A stretch of 64,000 nt of DNA from Ampullimonas aquatilis (GTDB lineage: Bacteria > Pseudomonadota > Gammaproteobacteria > Burkholderiales > Burkholderiaceae_D): NCBI RefSeq assembly GCF_049675895.1, contig NZ_CP183834.1, forward strand, positions 2,604,001 to 2,668,000, given 5' to 3'. The position numbers and the translations under genes were made by a program. The notes beneath the pieces were generated by a model, which was given only the letters and a program-made list of their open reading frames with translations, ran no database searches and was not told the DNA's origin. This document shows positions 1 through 7,306 of this stretch, one piece after another (the stretch's first letter is position 1; the number at the start of each line of letters is the position of its first letter).

Positions 1-19
1 TATTCAACTTACTTGAAGT

Positions 20-43
20 ATATTATATTTTTTTATATAATAT
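20..43. promoter_or_regulatory. AT-rich palindrome, probable operator of the ArsR-type sensor
   Basis: A perfect 9-bp inverted repeat (ATATTATAT at 20-28, ATATAATAT at 35-43) is separated by six T residues, just upstream of the ArsR-family gene. A weaker TTCAA/TTGAA pair sits at 3-7 and 13-17. BigR/SqrR regulators are known to bind AT-rich dyads overlapping their own promoters. Assignment as the operator is inference from position and symmetry; the window edge hides anything further upstream. Confidence 0.5.
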
Positions 44-79
44 TTGTTAGTAAATTGTTTATCATCCCTCATCAATGAA

Positions 80-400
80 ATGACTAAAACCCACCTTGAT
101 ATTGCTGCCATGCGTGCCGGTGCTACACAGGCCACCAGTGTGTTGCGGGTACTGTCCAACCCTGATCGCCTGATGCTGCTTTGCCGGATTTCAAGTGGAG
201 AAGTCTGTGTCAGCGATCTGGAAGAAGAACTGGAGATTCACCAACCGACCCTATCACAGCAACTCGCCGTGCTACGCAACGAAGAACTCGTGACCACGCG
301 ACGTGACGGCAAAAATATCTTTTATGGCATTGCAGATCCCAATGTCATGATCTTGCTTAAAACCCTCTATCAACTTTATTGCCCCGCACAGGAAAGCTGA
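80..400 (+). CDS. bigR: ArsR-family persulfide-responsive repressor (BigR/SqrR type)
   Basis: This 106-residue winged-helix protein has the recognition-helix motif QPTLSQQLAVLR followed by TRRDGKNIFY, typical of BigR/SqrR. Cys35 and Cys101 are 66 residues apart, the same spacing as the redox pair in BigR (Cys42/Cys108) and SqrR (Cys41/Cys107). Those sensors derepress sulfide-detoxification genes when the cysteines form a tetrasulfide link. I prefer the ATG at 80; an upstream in-frame TTG at 44 would place the start inside the palindrome. Five bases downstream begin two YeeE/YedE genes, the usual BigR regulon partners, so the function call is strong although the exact inducer is inferred. Confidence 0.88.
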   Translation: MTKTHLDIAAMRAGATQATSVLRVLSNPDRLMLLCRISSGEVCVSDLEEELEIHQPTLSQQLAVLRNEELVTTRRDGKNIFYGIADPNVMILLKTLYQLYCPAQES

Positions 401-404
401 AATC

Positions 405-845
405 ATGATGATTGACTGGTCTGCTTTTACCCCATACTCATCGCTGCTGGGCGGTGCGATGATTGGCCTGGCCGCGGCCATACTCGTGTTGTTCAATGGC
501 CGGATTGCTGGCATCAGCGGTATCACCGGCATGCTACTTGGCAAAGTGTTACGTCATGAACGATCTGACACCATCTGGCGCATAACCTTTCTGCTAGGTC
601 TGCTTAGCGCACCTTGGTTGTGGTCCTTGTTTCAAGCTTATCCATTCATTCTGACGGATACATCAACCTCTTTGCTCATCATGGCAGGATTACTGGTTGG
701 TATTGGCACTCGCTTGGGTTCGGGCTGCACAAGCGGTCACGGTGTATGTGGCCTGGCTCGCCTGTCGCCCCGATCACTGGCCGCGACCGCGACTTTCATG
801 ACGGCGGGCTTTGTCACAGTCTATCTATTACGTCACGGAGGCTGA
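405..845 (+). CDS. YeeE/YedE (DUF395) sulfur-transport membrane protein, first half
   Basis: The 146-residue integral membrane protein has about four hydrophobic segments and carries the family signature GSGCTSGHGVCGLARLSP near residues 105-122. The conserved cysteines of this motif relay sulfur species such as thiosulfate or sulfide in characterised YeeE proteins. It is the N-terminal half of a two-gene system like PmpA of the BigR regulon. It starts 5 bp after the regulator gene behind AGGAAAG and ends 5 bp before its partner, so the three genes are surely cotranscribed. A second ATG lies one codon downstream. The substrate is inferred. Confidence 0.9.
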   Translation: MMIDWSAFTPYSSLLGGAMIGLAAAILVLFNGRIAGISGITGMLLGKVLRHERSDTIWRITFLLGLLSAPWLWSLFQAYPFILTDTSTSLLIMAGLLVGIGTRLGSGCTSGHGVCGLARLSPRSLAATATFMTAGFVTVYLLRHGG

Positions 846-850
846 CACTC

Positions 851-1297
851 ATGGCGATTACCCGAATATTGTCAGCATTGATTAGCGGGCTGATTTTTGG
901 TCTGGGGCTAATCCTGTCCGGCATGTCCAGCCCCATTAAAGTGCAAGCCTTCCTTGATCTGGCCGGTGTCTGGGATCCTTCATTAGCCATGGTAATGGCA
1001 GGTGCCATTGCCGTTGCCATGCCCGCCTTTTTTTGGGTGCAGCGGCGTCAACAAACCTTATTATCAGAACCTGTGCATTTGCCTGGCATCCGTCATCTTG
1101 ATTGGCGCCTATTAGGCGGCAGCGCCCTGTTTGGCATTGGCTGGGGACTCGCAGGTTTCTGCCCGGGCCCTGCATTGGTCAGCTTGAGTGCAGGCAATCA
1201 CTCAGCCATGATTTTTAGCATTGCCATGCTGAGCGGTATGTTGATTTATGAACTGCTACAAATAATCATGGCCCACCATAAAAAAGGTAGCACATGA
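851..1297 (+). CDS. YeeE/YedE-family protein, second half (DUF6691, PmpB-like)
   Basis: This 148-residue membrane protein begins MAITRILSALISGLIFGLGL and contains the second signature GWGLAGFCPGPALVSL near residues 98-113, with one conserved Cys. It complements the preceding protein, forming a split YeeE/YedE sulfur importer or exporter (PmpA/PmpB arrangement). The open frame extends upstream to 614, but that extension overlaps the preceding gene out of frame and is rejected; ATG 851 follows a GGAGG-like sequence. Its stop overlaps the next start by ATGA. Confidence 0.9.
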   Translation: MAITRILSALISGLIFGLGLILSGMSSPIKVQAFLDLAGVWDPSLAMVMAGAIAVAMPAFFWVQRRQQTLLSEPVHLPGIRHLDWRLLGGSALFGIGWGLAGFCPGPALVSLSAGNHSAMIFSIAMLSGMLIYELLQIIMAHHKKGST

Positions 1298-1995
1298 CTT
1301 TGCTGAATATCTCGACAGAATGGTCAGCCTGGCTCGACTGGACTGTCGTCAGCCTCTGCCTGGCAGCGATCGCCTTGTATGAATGGCGTACAGAGCAGCA
1401 AAGATCACGTGCTCCCCAGCAGATTGCCCGCCATACTCATGGACTGATTCGCGCCAACTGGGTCAGACATACCATGGCCAAGCCCGGCAACGAAGTCATG
1501 GCGGTACAAACTTTACGCAATTCCATGATGGCGGCCAGCATCACTGCCTCGACTGCCATCTTGACGCTGATGGGCACGCTGTCCTATGTTGCGCCAAGAT
1601 TAACGGAAACAATATTGAAAATTTCAATACCTAGCACGACTGAAATCATCCACATGATTTTACTCATGCTGCTCGCTATCGTCCTGTTTGCTGCTTTTGT
1701 TTGTTCGAGTATGGCAGTACGTTTTTATAATCACCTGGGCTATATGATGGCCACACCAGAAAATGATGCACGGCGCGCTCAATTGGCTGAGCTGGGTGCA
1801 AGCTATGCCATCAAGGCAGGTGATCAATATAGTTTGTCATTACGCTGTTTTTTCTACATTGCACCACTCATCTGTGGCCTGGCTTATTTACCCTTGATGA
1901 TTCCAGGCACGCTGGCACTATTGGCCATGTTACAGTGGTTTAATGAAGCGCCGATAGAAAGCACCATGCTGAAGCTGAACGATTCAGCTAAGTAA
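1294..1995 (+). CDS. DUF599 family membrane protein
   Basis: This 233-residue protein has about four transmembrane segments. It contains the DUF599 hallmark around residues 50-90: the stretch NWVRHTMAKPGNEVMAVQTL, then RNSMMAASITASTAILTLMG. No biochemical function is established for the family. The ATG overlaps the stop of the YeeE/YedE gene (ATGA), which implies translational coupling and a place in the sulfur operon. The DUF599 link with sulfur export is contextual only. Confidence 0.85.
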   Translation: MTLLNISTEWSAWLDWTVVSLCLAAIALYEWRTEQQRSRAPQQIARHTHGLIRANWVRHTMAKPGNEVMAVQTLRNSMMAASITASTAILTLMGTLSYVAPRLTETILKISIPSTTEIIHMILLMLLAIVLFAAFVCSSMAVRFYNHLGYMMATPENDARRAQLAELGASYAIKAGDQYSLSLRCFFYIAPLICGLAYLPLMIPGTLALLAMLQWFNEAPIESTMLKLNDSAK

Positions 1996-2016
1996 CTAAA
2001 TCTAAATCGTTACCGA

Positions 2017-2054
2017 GCTGGTTTCTTGGTTCTTCGCCAAGGTGGCAAACCAGC
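2017..2054. terminator. Stem-loop between convergent genes, candidate terminator
   Basis: GCTGGTTT at 2017-2024 pairs with AAACCAGC at 2047-2054, and CTTGG at 2025-2029 pairs with CCAAG at 2037-2041 around a 7-nt loop, leaving a five-base bulge. It lies between the stop of the rightward DUF599 gene and the stop of a leftward gene. There is no clear T-tract, so intrinsic termination is uncertain. Confidence 0.4.
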
Positions 2055-2058
2055 CCAC

Positions 2059-2343
2059 TCACAAATTGTTGCTGGACAGTGCAACTGAGGTGGCTTCGGG
2101 CACCGTCATCGCTTGAGAAAAATCAGTCGTCAACGTCGCCTCAACAGCTTCTTCGCTGATTAAGACGCCCGAGGCTGACGGTCTCATTTCAAATGCCGCT
2201 GTATCCAATGATTGTGCTTGCGGGACTTTGATCAACAATGACAGTAACAACAACACCAACCCCATTGCGGCAGGTCGACGAAACTTTTGAAACTTGCGAT
2301 CTGTGAGTAAATACAGACGCTGCAGCAGGAACATCATCATCAT
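2059..2343 (-). CDS. Hypothetical single-pass membrane protein
   Basis: I do not recognise this 94-residue protein. It starts with a run of Met codons behind GGAG, has a basic stretch (RKFQKFRR) and one strong hydrophobic segment at about residues 25-42, then an acidic and Ser/Thr/Ala-rich tail without cysteines. The topology suggests an N-in signal anchor with a periplasmic tail. It is divergent from the binding-protein gene at 2514 and converges on the sulfur operon. The start could be any of the clustered ATGs. Coding status is moderately supported by the ribosome-binding site and protein-like composition. Confidence 0.5.
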   Translation of the reverse strand: MMMMFLLQRLYLLTDRKFQKFRRPAAMGLVLLLLSLLIKVPQAQSLDTAAFEMRPSASGVLISEEAVEATLTTDFSQAMTVPEATSVALSSNNL

Positions 2344-2513
2344 TTTCTCCAATCAAATGGTGCAAGTCTCCTGATCATCATCAAAATTTATTGCGGCGCA
2401 ACATTATTCAATGTTAAGGGTTTACCCTCATAATCTCAAGATTGATTTGCGCATTTCTCAAAAAACTCCAGCAAATCACTTCATAATCAAACAAAGTTCA
2501 CAAAGGAGTTGGC

Positions 2514-4139
2514 ATGCTGTTTTCAGTGATTACAGAGCAATCTTATTGGCGCAAAGGGTTACGACTTGCTTGGAATAGCCTATTTTTTATGGCGCTATTA
2601 CTGGCTTGGTTAAACCCAGTCAAGGCCGAGGATCTGAAAATCGGACTTTCTGCCGATGTCACTTCAATGGACCCGCATTTTGTCAATATCGCCCCCAATA
2701 TTGCCTTTGGCTGGCATATTTTTGATGCGCTGACGCATACCGATAAAAATGCGCGACTGATTCCAGGGCTGGCCTTGAGCTGGAAAACCATTGACGCCAC
2801 GACCTGGGAATTCAAACTCCGCCCAGGCGTAAAATTTCATGATGGCAGTGAGTTCAGCGCCGACGATGTGGCCTTTTCAATTGCCCGGCCTGCAACATTG
2901 ATAAATAGCCCAGGCCCATTTACCAGCTATACCAAATCCATCATCGCCACCCAAATTGTGGACAAGCTGACCATCCGCTTTAAAACGGCTGCACCCTACG
3001 GTATGCTGCCAGCCGATCTCAATTCGATCATGATCGTCAGCAAAAAAGTGGTGGAACACGCCACCAGTGAAGATTTCAACAGTGGCAAGGCAATGATTGG
3101 CACAGGGCCATTCAAGTTTGAACGCTTTGACCGTGGCCAAAGTATCAGCGTCATTCGTAATCCCAATTACTGGGGTGGCGCGCCACACATTGAGCCCAAT
3201 GGCCTGGCACAATGGGACAGAGTGATCTTGCGGATTTTGCCTAATGACGCGGCACGTACCGCCGCCCTGCTTTCAGGTGATGTGGACGTGATTGAAAACC
3301 CTTCCACGCCCGATATTGTCCGCCTGAAAGCACAATCCAACCTGCAGTTGGCGCAAGTGGTGAGCTGGCGCACACTGTTTTGGCAACTGGATCAATATCG
3401 CGATGCATCACCATTCATCACCGATAAATCAGGCAAACCCCTGGGAAAAAATCCGTTCAAGGATCGTCGGGTACGGCTGGCGCTTTCCAAAGCAATTCAG
3501 CGCGATGCCCTGGTTTCCCGGGTAATGGAAGGATTGGCCTTACCCGCTTCCAATATTGTCTCTCCGCATATCTTTGGTCATAGTGGTGCCACACCAGAAG
3601 CCTACGACCCTGAAGGTGCCAAAAAATTATTGGCTGAAGCAGGTTACCCCGATGGCTTTGCACTGACCCTGCACGCCCCCAATAATCGTTATGTGAATGA
3701 TGATCAGATCGCTCAGGCAACCGCCCAGATGCTTGCGAAAATCGGCATAGCCTGCAAGGTGGAGACCATGCCTTCGGCCACCTACTTTGGCCGGGCACGC
3801 AAGGGGGAATTCAGTATGGCTTTGCTGGGCTGGGGGTCATTTACGGGCGACTTTGCGCTGCGCGCCATTTTGGGTTCACCCAATCCGGAAACCGGCTACG
3901 GCACCTGGAACTGGGGTCAATATAAAAACCCCAAACTGGATGAGTTGATCGCCAAAGCACTCGCCAATCCCGATGATAAACAGCGGGAGGTACTGGCCAA
4001 GCAAGCTGCCAGCATGGCGATGAATGATGTGGCAGTGATTCCCAGCCACCATCAACTGGCTATCTGGGCAATGAAAAAGGGGCTACGCTTTGATGCACGT
4101 ACCGATGAATTTACCTTGGCACATCAGTTCAGCAAATGA
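2514..4139 (+). CDS. Peptide/opine-type ABC transporter substrate-binding protein (SBP family 5)
   Basis: This 541-residue extracytoplasmic solute-binding protein has an N-terminal signal with a hydrophobic stretch at about 20-37 and a likely cleavage after VKA (residue 38). It then carries SBP_bac_5 features: DVTSMDPHF near the start, the segment PGVKFHDGSEFSADDVAFS, and GTGPFKFERFDRGQSISV. Family members deliver di- or oligopeptides, nickel or glutathione to ABC permeases. There is a strong AAGGAGT site 5 nt before the ATG. No permease or ATPase gene is adjacent, so it is an orphan binding protein; its substrate cannot be read from the sequence. Confidence 0.9.
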   Translation: MLFSVITEQSYWRKGLRLAWNSLFFMALLLAWLNPVKAEDLKIGLSADVTSMDPHFVNIAPNIAFGWHIFDALTHTDKNARLIPGLALSWKTIDATTWEFKLRPGVKFHDGSEFSADDVAFSIARPATLINSPGPFTSYTKSIIATQIVDKLTIRFKTAAPYGMLPADLNSIMIVSKKVVEHATSEDFNSGKAMIGTGPFKFERFDRGQSISVIRNPNYWGGAPHIEPNGLAQWDRVILRILPNDAARTAALLSGDVDVIENPSTPDIVRLKAQSNLQLAQVVSWRTLFWQLDQYRDASPFITDKSGKPLGKNPFKDRRVRLALSKAIQRDALVSRVMEGLALPASNIVSPHIFGHSGATPEAYDPEGAKKLLAEAGYPDGFALTLHAPNNRYVNDDQIAQATAQMLAKIGIACKVETMPSATYFGRARKGEFSMALLGWGSFTGDFALRAILGSPNPETGYGTWNWGQYKNPKLDELIAKALANPDDKQREVLAKQAASMAMNDVAVIPSHHQLAIWAMKKGLRFDARTDEFTLAHQFSK

Positions 4140-4196
4140 TTGCCTGAGCACGATCACAGAAAAAATGGAAACACGAACTCAAGCTTGAGTGGCAAT

Positions 4197-4421
4197 TTAA
4201 TGATGATGGTGAGCATTGATATGGGTATGATCAAGCAAGTGAATACCAAAGTGCGTCATTAAATCCAACCCGGCAATATGCCGGGGTGAATCCAGACGCA
4301 AAGCATGTTCTTCATCGAAGCGCCGCACTTGATCATCAGATGCAAAGGTTCTGGGATCAGCCACTTTCTGCCTGACACCCAGACTAACAGCCATAGCGCT
4401 TAACAAGGACTGGAAAGACAT
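4197..4421 (-). CDS. Small hypothetical protein with His-rich C-terminus
   Basis: This 74-residue protein starts MSFQSLLSAMAVSLGVRQKV and ends HTHINAHHHH. The first 15 residues are hydrophobic and could insert in the membrane; the rest is polar with many His, Asp and Arg residues. The start codon overlaps the stop of the upstream 26-codon gene (TGATG), which argues for translational coupling. The same frame is open upstream to 4586, but that extension ignores the coupled start. The His tail might bind metal (inference). I recognise no family. Confidence 0.5.
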   Translation of the reverse strand: MSFQSLLSAMAVSLGVRQKVADPRTFASDDQVRRFDEEHALRLDSPRHIAGLDLMTHFGIHLLDHTHINAHHHH

Positions 4422-4501
4422 CACAAAATTCCAAATAATTTGAGTACGATCAGTGCAATGACTGGCACACCCAATAACCACAACAAAAACATCTTGAACA
4501 T
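4421..4501 (-). CDS. 26-residue hydrophobic membrane peptide
   Basis: A short open frame encodes 26 residues beginning MFKMFLLWLLGVPVIALIVL, almost entirely hydrophobic with single Lys residues near both ends: one transmembrane helix. It has a good ribosome-binding site (AAAGGAA, about 6 nt before the ATG) and its stop overlaps the next start (TGATG). Two-gene coupling with a good Shine-Dalgarno is what supports it; peptides this small need experimental confirmation. No toxin family is recognised. Confidence 0.5.
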   Translation of the reverse strand: MFKMFLLWLLGVPVIALIVLKLFGIL

Positions 4502-4622
4502 GACGGTTCCTTTCAATCAACTTGAATGGATTACACCACCACAGCTTCACTATACCCAGAAAATATGAAGCAATTAAGTCGTGCAATCACTTAGGTACGA
4601 TGACTTGGTTACTTATTTTTGC

Positions 4623-5189
4623 CTACATATTGAATTTGGTTTTGGCCTTGTCAATACAACTTGATTTGGCCGTACCCGAAAGCACATCACATTTCTCTTT
4701 TTCAACTTTGTAAGCAGACTCCTGATGCGCCTTCATATCATCATGTTTGGCCTCATCCATTTTTTCAGTGGCTTTCGCATCTGCCTTGGCATTGGCTTCG
4801 GCAGCCTTCGCTTCTTTGATGCAGACATCCTTGGCATTGCCGGTCAGGGCATCACATTTTTCTTTGGCAACACTCGCCCGGGCTGCTGCCTTGTCTTCAC
4901 GGGCATCGCGCGCGGATGAACTGGTCTGCTTGTAATTATTTTCGGCATCCGCCTTGGCCATTTTTTCTTGCGCCTTGGCCTCTTTGATGCAGACATCCTT
5001 GGCGTTACCCGTCATGCCATCACAGTGCTCCTTAGCCATCTTGTAGTCCATTTCAGCCTTTTCCTTGGCGGCTTTATAAGCGGTCTTATCACCTTCTGCA
5101 TGGCTCAATATCGGGGTTGCCAATGCCATAGAAGTAATAGCTGCCAACATACATTTGCTTAATACAGAATTTGAAATAATTGATTTCAT
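4623..5189 (-). CDS. Periplasmic protein with three CX10C helical repeats
   Basis: This 188-residue protein has a signal peptide (cleavage after SHA, about residue 31) and a very Lys/Ala/Glu-rich helical body. Three repeats contain paired cysteines with exactly ten residues between them: CDGMTGNAKDVC, CDALTGNAKDVC and CDVLSGTAKSSC, the first two followed by IKEAKA. They are separated by charged helical linkers. The pattern suggests disulfide-stapled helical hairpins in the periplasm. The ribosome-binding site is AGGAG. I know similar uncharacterised Burkholderiales proteins but no function. It stands alone, with a roughly 400-bp gap upstream. Confidence 0.8.
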   Translation of the reverse strand: MKSIISNSVLSKCMLAAITSMALATPILSHAEGDKTAYKAAKEKAEMDYKMAKEHCDGMTGNAKDVCIKEAKAQEKMAKADAENNYKQTSSSARDAREDKAAARASVAKEKCDALTGNAKDVCIKEAKAAEANAKADAKATEKMDEAKHDDMKAHQESAYKVEKEKCDVLSGTAKSSCIDKAKTKFNM

Positions 5190-5488
5190 AAGAAACTCCT
5201 GGTGACGAATGATTTTTATAACGGTGATAACGATTTATACCGCCTGCGAATGAGCACTGAAGCATGCACTTCACTGCACTGCCAGTGTCGCTAAATCAAG
5301 AAATTCATCATGCAAGCCAGCGGGGGCTCATTAGGTCAGCATTGGCTGACCTGATCGACAGTCGGGGATGACATTGACAAGCCACCACCAGATAATGCGA
5401 GAAAACGGGCACATAACAGCCCATGATCCTGATCAGATGGTCGACAAACCGGTTGTCCAGAAAACAATCTGACTCAACGGTTTTAGTA
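5190..5488. other. Intergenic region upstream of the CX10C-repeat gene
   Basis: No convincing gene is seen. It holds the promoter region of the leftward repeat-protein gene and one perfect hairpin: AGGTCAGC (5333-5340), a 4-nt loop, GCTGACCT (5345-5352). No T-tract follows, so it is either a regulatory dyad or a leader stem. Two A/T-rich stretches resembling -10 boxes lie at about 5215-5245, but I cannot pick a promoter with confidence. Confidence 0.4.
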
Positions 5489-5558
5489 GGGGTATATCAA
5501 TAAATCAGACTACTAGGTGCGTATTTATTGATTAAAAATATTTACTAATGGGAGTATA
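5489..5558 (-). repeat. 70-bp stop-linked element, copy A
   Basis: Read on the minus strand, it starts TATACTCCCATTAGTAAATA, has the central core TACGCACCTAG and ends GATATACCCC. Its 5' end lies 37 nt after the stop of the M14 carboxypeptidase gene, the largest distance of the six copies. Only this copy carries a perfect 10-bp inverted repeat (ATCAATAAAT/ATTTATTGAT), so the hairpin is not a shared feature. Confidence 0.8.
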
Positions 5559-5595
5559 AGAGACTCAAAAAGCTCTGGCAAAGCCATTACCACAC

Positions 5596-6717
5596 TTACA
5601 GCGAGCGCAGAATCGGCAGCAAAGCAGCTGCGCCCAGGCGCATGCTGCGCGCACCATTCCAGCCATAACGCACATCGGGTCCATTGGCGTTGTCTTTGAA
5701 AGGCAACTCCAGAGTCAGTGACAGGCAGCCGTAGGTATGGCCAATGTATTTGGAAGCAAGAGTCAAGGCATCAGCACTGTAGCGACTGGGTTCATAGCCG
5801 AAACGGGTCTGGAAATCGGGGCAGGCAAAGACAAAATCTTTGGTGAAGCGTGATTGGGCAGCGGCTTGTTCATGATTGAAGCTGGGCAGCATTTCGCAAC
5901 CGGCAGCAAACACATAGGGGATGGTTTCATCACCATGAATATCCAGAAACAGATCGCAACCGGTGGTCTTGATGTGTTCACGCACGGCAAACACTTCGGG
6001 GCTGGTAATCATGGAGGGTTCCATCCAGGCGCGATTTAAATTGACACCAGCGGCGTTGGTACGCAGATTACCCAGATAACTGCCATCCGGATTCATATTG
6101 GGTACGATGTAAAACACGGCTTGCGCCAGGCATTCACGGGCAACCGGATCAAACTCATCCAGCAGGCGCTTGACCAGTCCTTCCACAAACCATTCGGCCA
6201 TGGATTCACCCGGATGCTGACGGGCAATGATCCAGACCTTGCGCTTGTGCAAGGCAGGTTTACCAAAAGTGAGCAGATCCAGCGAACGACCCTGCACTGT
6301 CGACACCAGAGACTCCATGCGCACCAGCGGATGACAAACGGCTTCGCCCAACAGGCTCAGATGACGTTCCTGAGTATAGGGCTCGAAGTAGGCGTAATAG
6401 ACAACGTCGGCCTCGGGCGTATGTGTGATGATGAGCTGCTCACCATCAAATTGGGTGGGCACCCGAAACCAGTTTTGCCGATCATAAGAAGCAACCGCAC
6501 GATAGTCTTCCCAGCCACCAGGGAATGCGGCCTCGGTCACATTGACGATACGCATGCGGCAAGCGCTATGCGCTGCGCCATCCAGTCGAAAATGAAACCA
6601 CTGCAAAATATCGGCAGCATTATCAGGACGCAAGGCCAGTTGGATATCATTGGCATCATCCAGACTGAGTACCTGGATGGATCCCGAATCAAATTGGCTA
6701 TGGATGGCAAGCGTCAT
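5596..6717 (-). CDS. M14-family zinc carboxypeptidase (Nna1-like subfamily)
   Basis: This 373-residue protein has an N-terminal beta-rich domain (about 1-120) followed by an M14 peptidase domain. The zinc ligands are visible as HPGE (His168, Glu171) and His261 in LDIHGDE, with catalytic Glu337 in LTLELPF. This layout is that of cytosolic Nna1/AGTPBP-like bacterial carboxypeptidases, which trim C-terminal residues from peptides or proteins. No signal peptide is seen. ATG 6717 follows CGGAG; the open frame reaches 6774 but the extension has no better start. Monocistronic context; the physiological substrate is unknown. Confidence 0.9.
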   Translation of the reverse strand: MTLAIHSQFDSGSIQVLSLDDANDIQLALRPDNAADILQWFHFRLDGAAHSACRMRIVNVTEAAFPGGWEDYRAVASYDRQNWFRVPTQFDGEQLIITHTPEADVVYYAYFEPYTQERHLSLLGEAVCHPLVRMESLVSTVQGRSLDLLTFGKPALHKRKVWIIARQHPGESMAEWFVEGLVKRLLDEFDPVARECLAQAVFYIVPNMNPDGSYLGNLRTNAAGVNLNRAWMEPSMITSPEVFAVREHIKTTGCDLFLDIHGDETIPYVFAAGCEMLPSFNHEQAAAQSRFTKDFVFACPDFQTRFGYEPSRYSADALTLASKYIGHTYGCLSLTLELPFKDNANGPDVRYGWNGARSMRLGAAALLPILRSL

Positions 6718-6794
6718 GAAAGCTCCGAGATGGGTAAAAGCAAATTTATACCTGTGATACCGACATACTGGCAAACAGTGTGTCTAATCGTTGC

Positions 6795-6838
6795 GCAATG
6801 CACATTGCAGGGCGCGTATTGCGGATGCGCAATACGCG
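6795..6838. repeat. Two tandem palindromes between copD and the carboxypeptidase gene
   Basis: GCAATG-CA-CATTGC occupies 6795-6808, and five bases later an 11-bp perfect stem, CGCGTATTGCG (6813-6823) with CGCAATACGCG (6828-6838), closes a 4-nt loop. There is no T-tract. It could terminate or stabilise the yaaA-copD transcript, or be a REP-like element or an operator for the downstream gene. Confidence 0.55.
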
Positions 6839-6862
6839 TGCGAGGTGTGAATCCTCAGCCAG

Positions 6863-7306
6863 TCATGTCAGCAATTTGACGGCGGCAATCGCCACGACAC
6901 CCAGCATCATATTGATGGCAACCAGCACACGGATCTGATTGAGTTTGCCTGCCGCACCAACCCAGTCAGCCGTCGTGGACATTTGTCTGGCGCGCCGAAA
7001 AACGCCCATATAGATATGGCCAAAAATCAGCATCATCAACACGCCCAGGCCGAGCATCAGATGAATCCCAAGGGGTACATGCGCCATGCCACCACGCATC
7101 ATCAGCAGATAAACACCCGAGAACAGCAAAATCACAATCGCCCCGATCACCAGATTAAAAAAGCGACCCAAGGCAGCAATCATGAGTGGAATACGTACGG
7201 CCGGTGCCAGCTCCATGGAGGCGGGTCGCAAACAGAAATGGGCGAACACCATACCGCCAACCCAAACAATGGCAGCCAGCAAATGCAACAGAATCAATAA
7301 GGTCAT
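6863..7306 (-). CDS. CopD-family integral membrane protein
   Basis: This 147-residue protein has four predicted transmembrane helices and belongs to the CopD/DUF2269-like group. Features are HLLAAIVWVGGMVFAHFCLR at the N-terminus (His with WVGG) and HLMLGLGVLMMLIFGHIYMG in the third helix. These conserved His residues are reminiscent of heme or copper sites. Its start overlaps the stop of yaaA by four bases, so the two form an operon. The function, copper handling or quinone-linked, is not established. Confidence 0.85.
   Translation of the reverse strand: MTLLILLHLLAAIVWVGGMVFAHFCLRPASMELAPAVRIPLMIAALGRFFNLVIGAIVILLFSGVYLLMMRGGMAHVPLGIHLMLGLGVLMMLIFGHIYMGVFRRARQMSTTADWVGAAGKLNQIRVLVAINMMLGVVAIAAVKLLT

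Noticed and set aside
614..850. N-terminal extension of the second YeeE/YedE gene
   Set aside because: Overlaps the first YeeE/YedE gene out of frame; the family start is at 851.
6121..6879. 252-codon open frame on the plus strand
   Set aside because: Antisense to the M14 carboxypeptidase, whose zinc and catalytic residues are clear; the frame crosses the palindromes.
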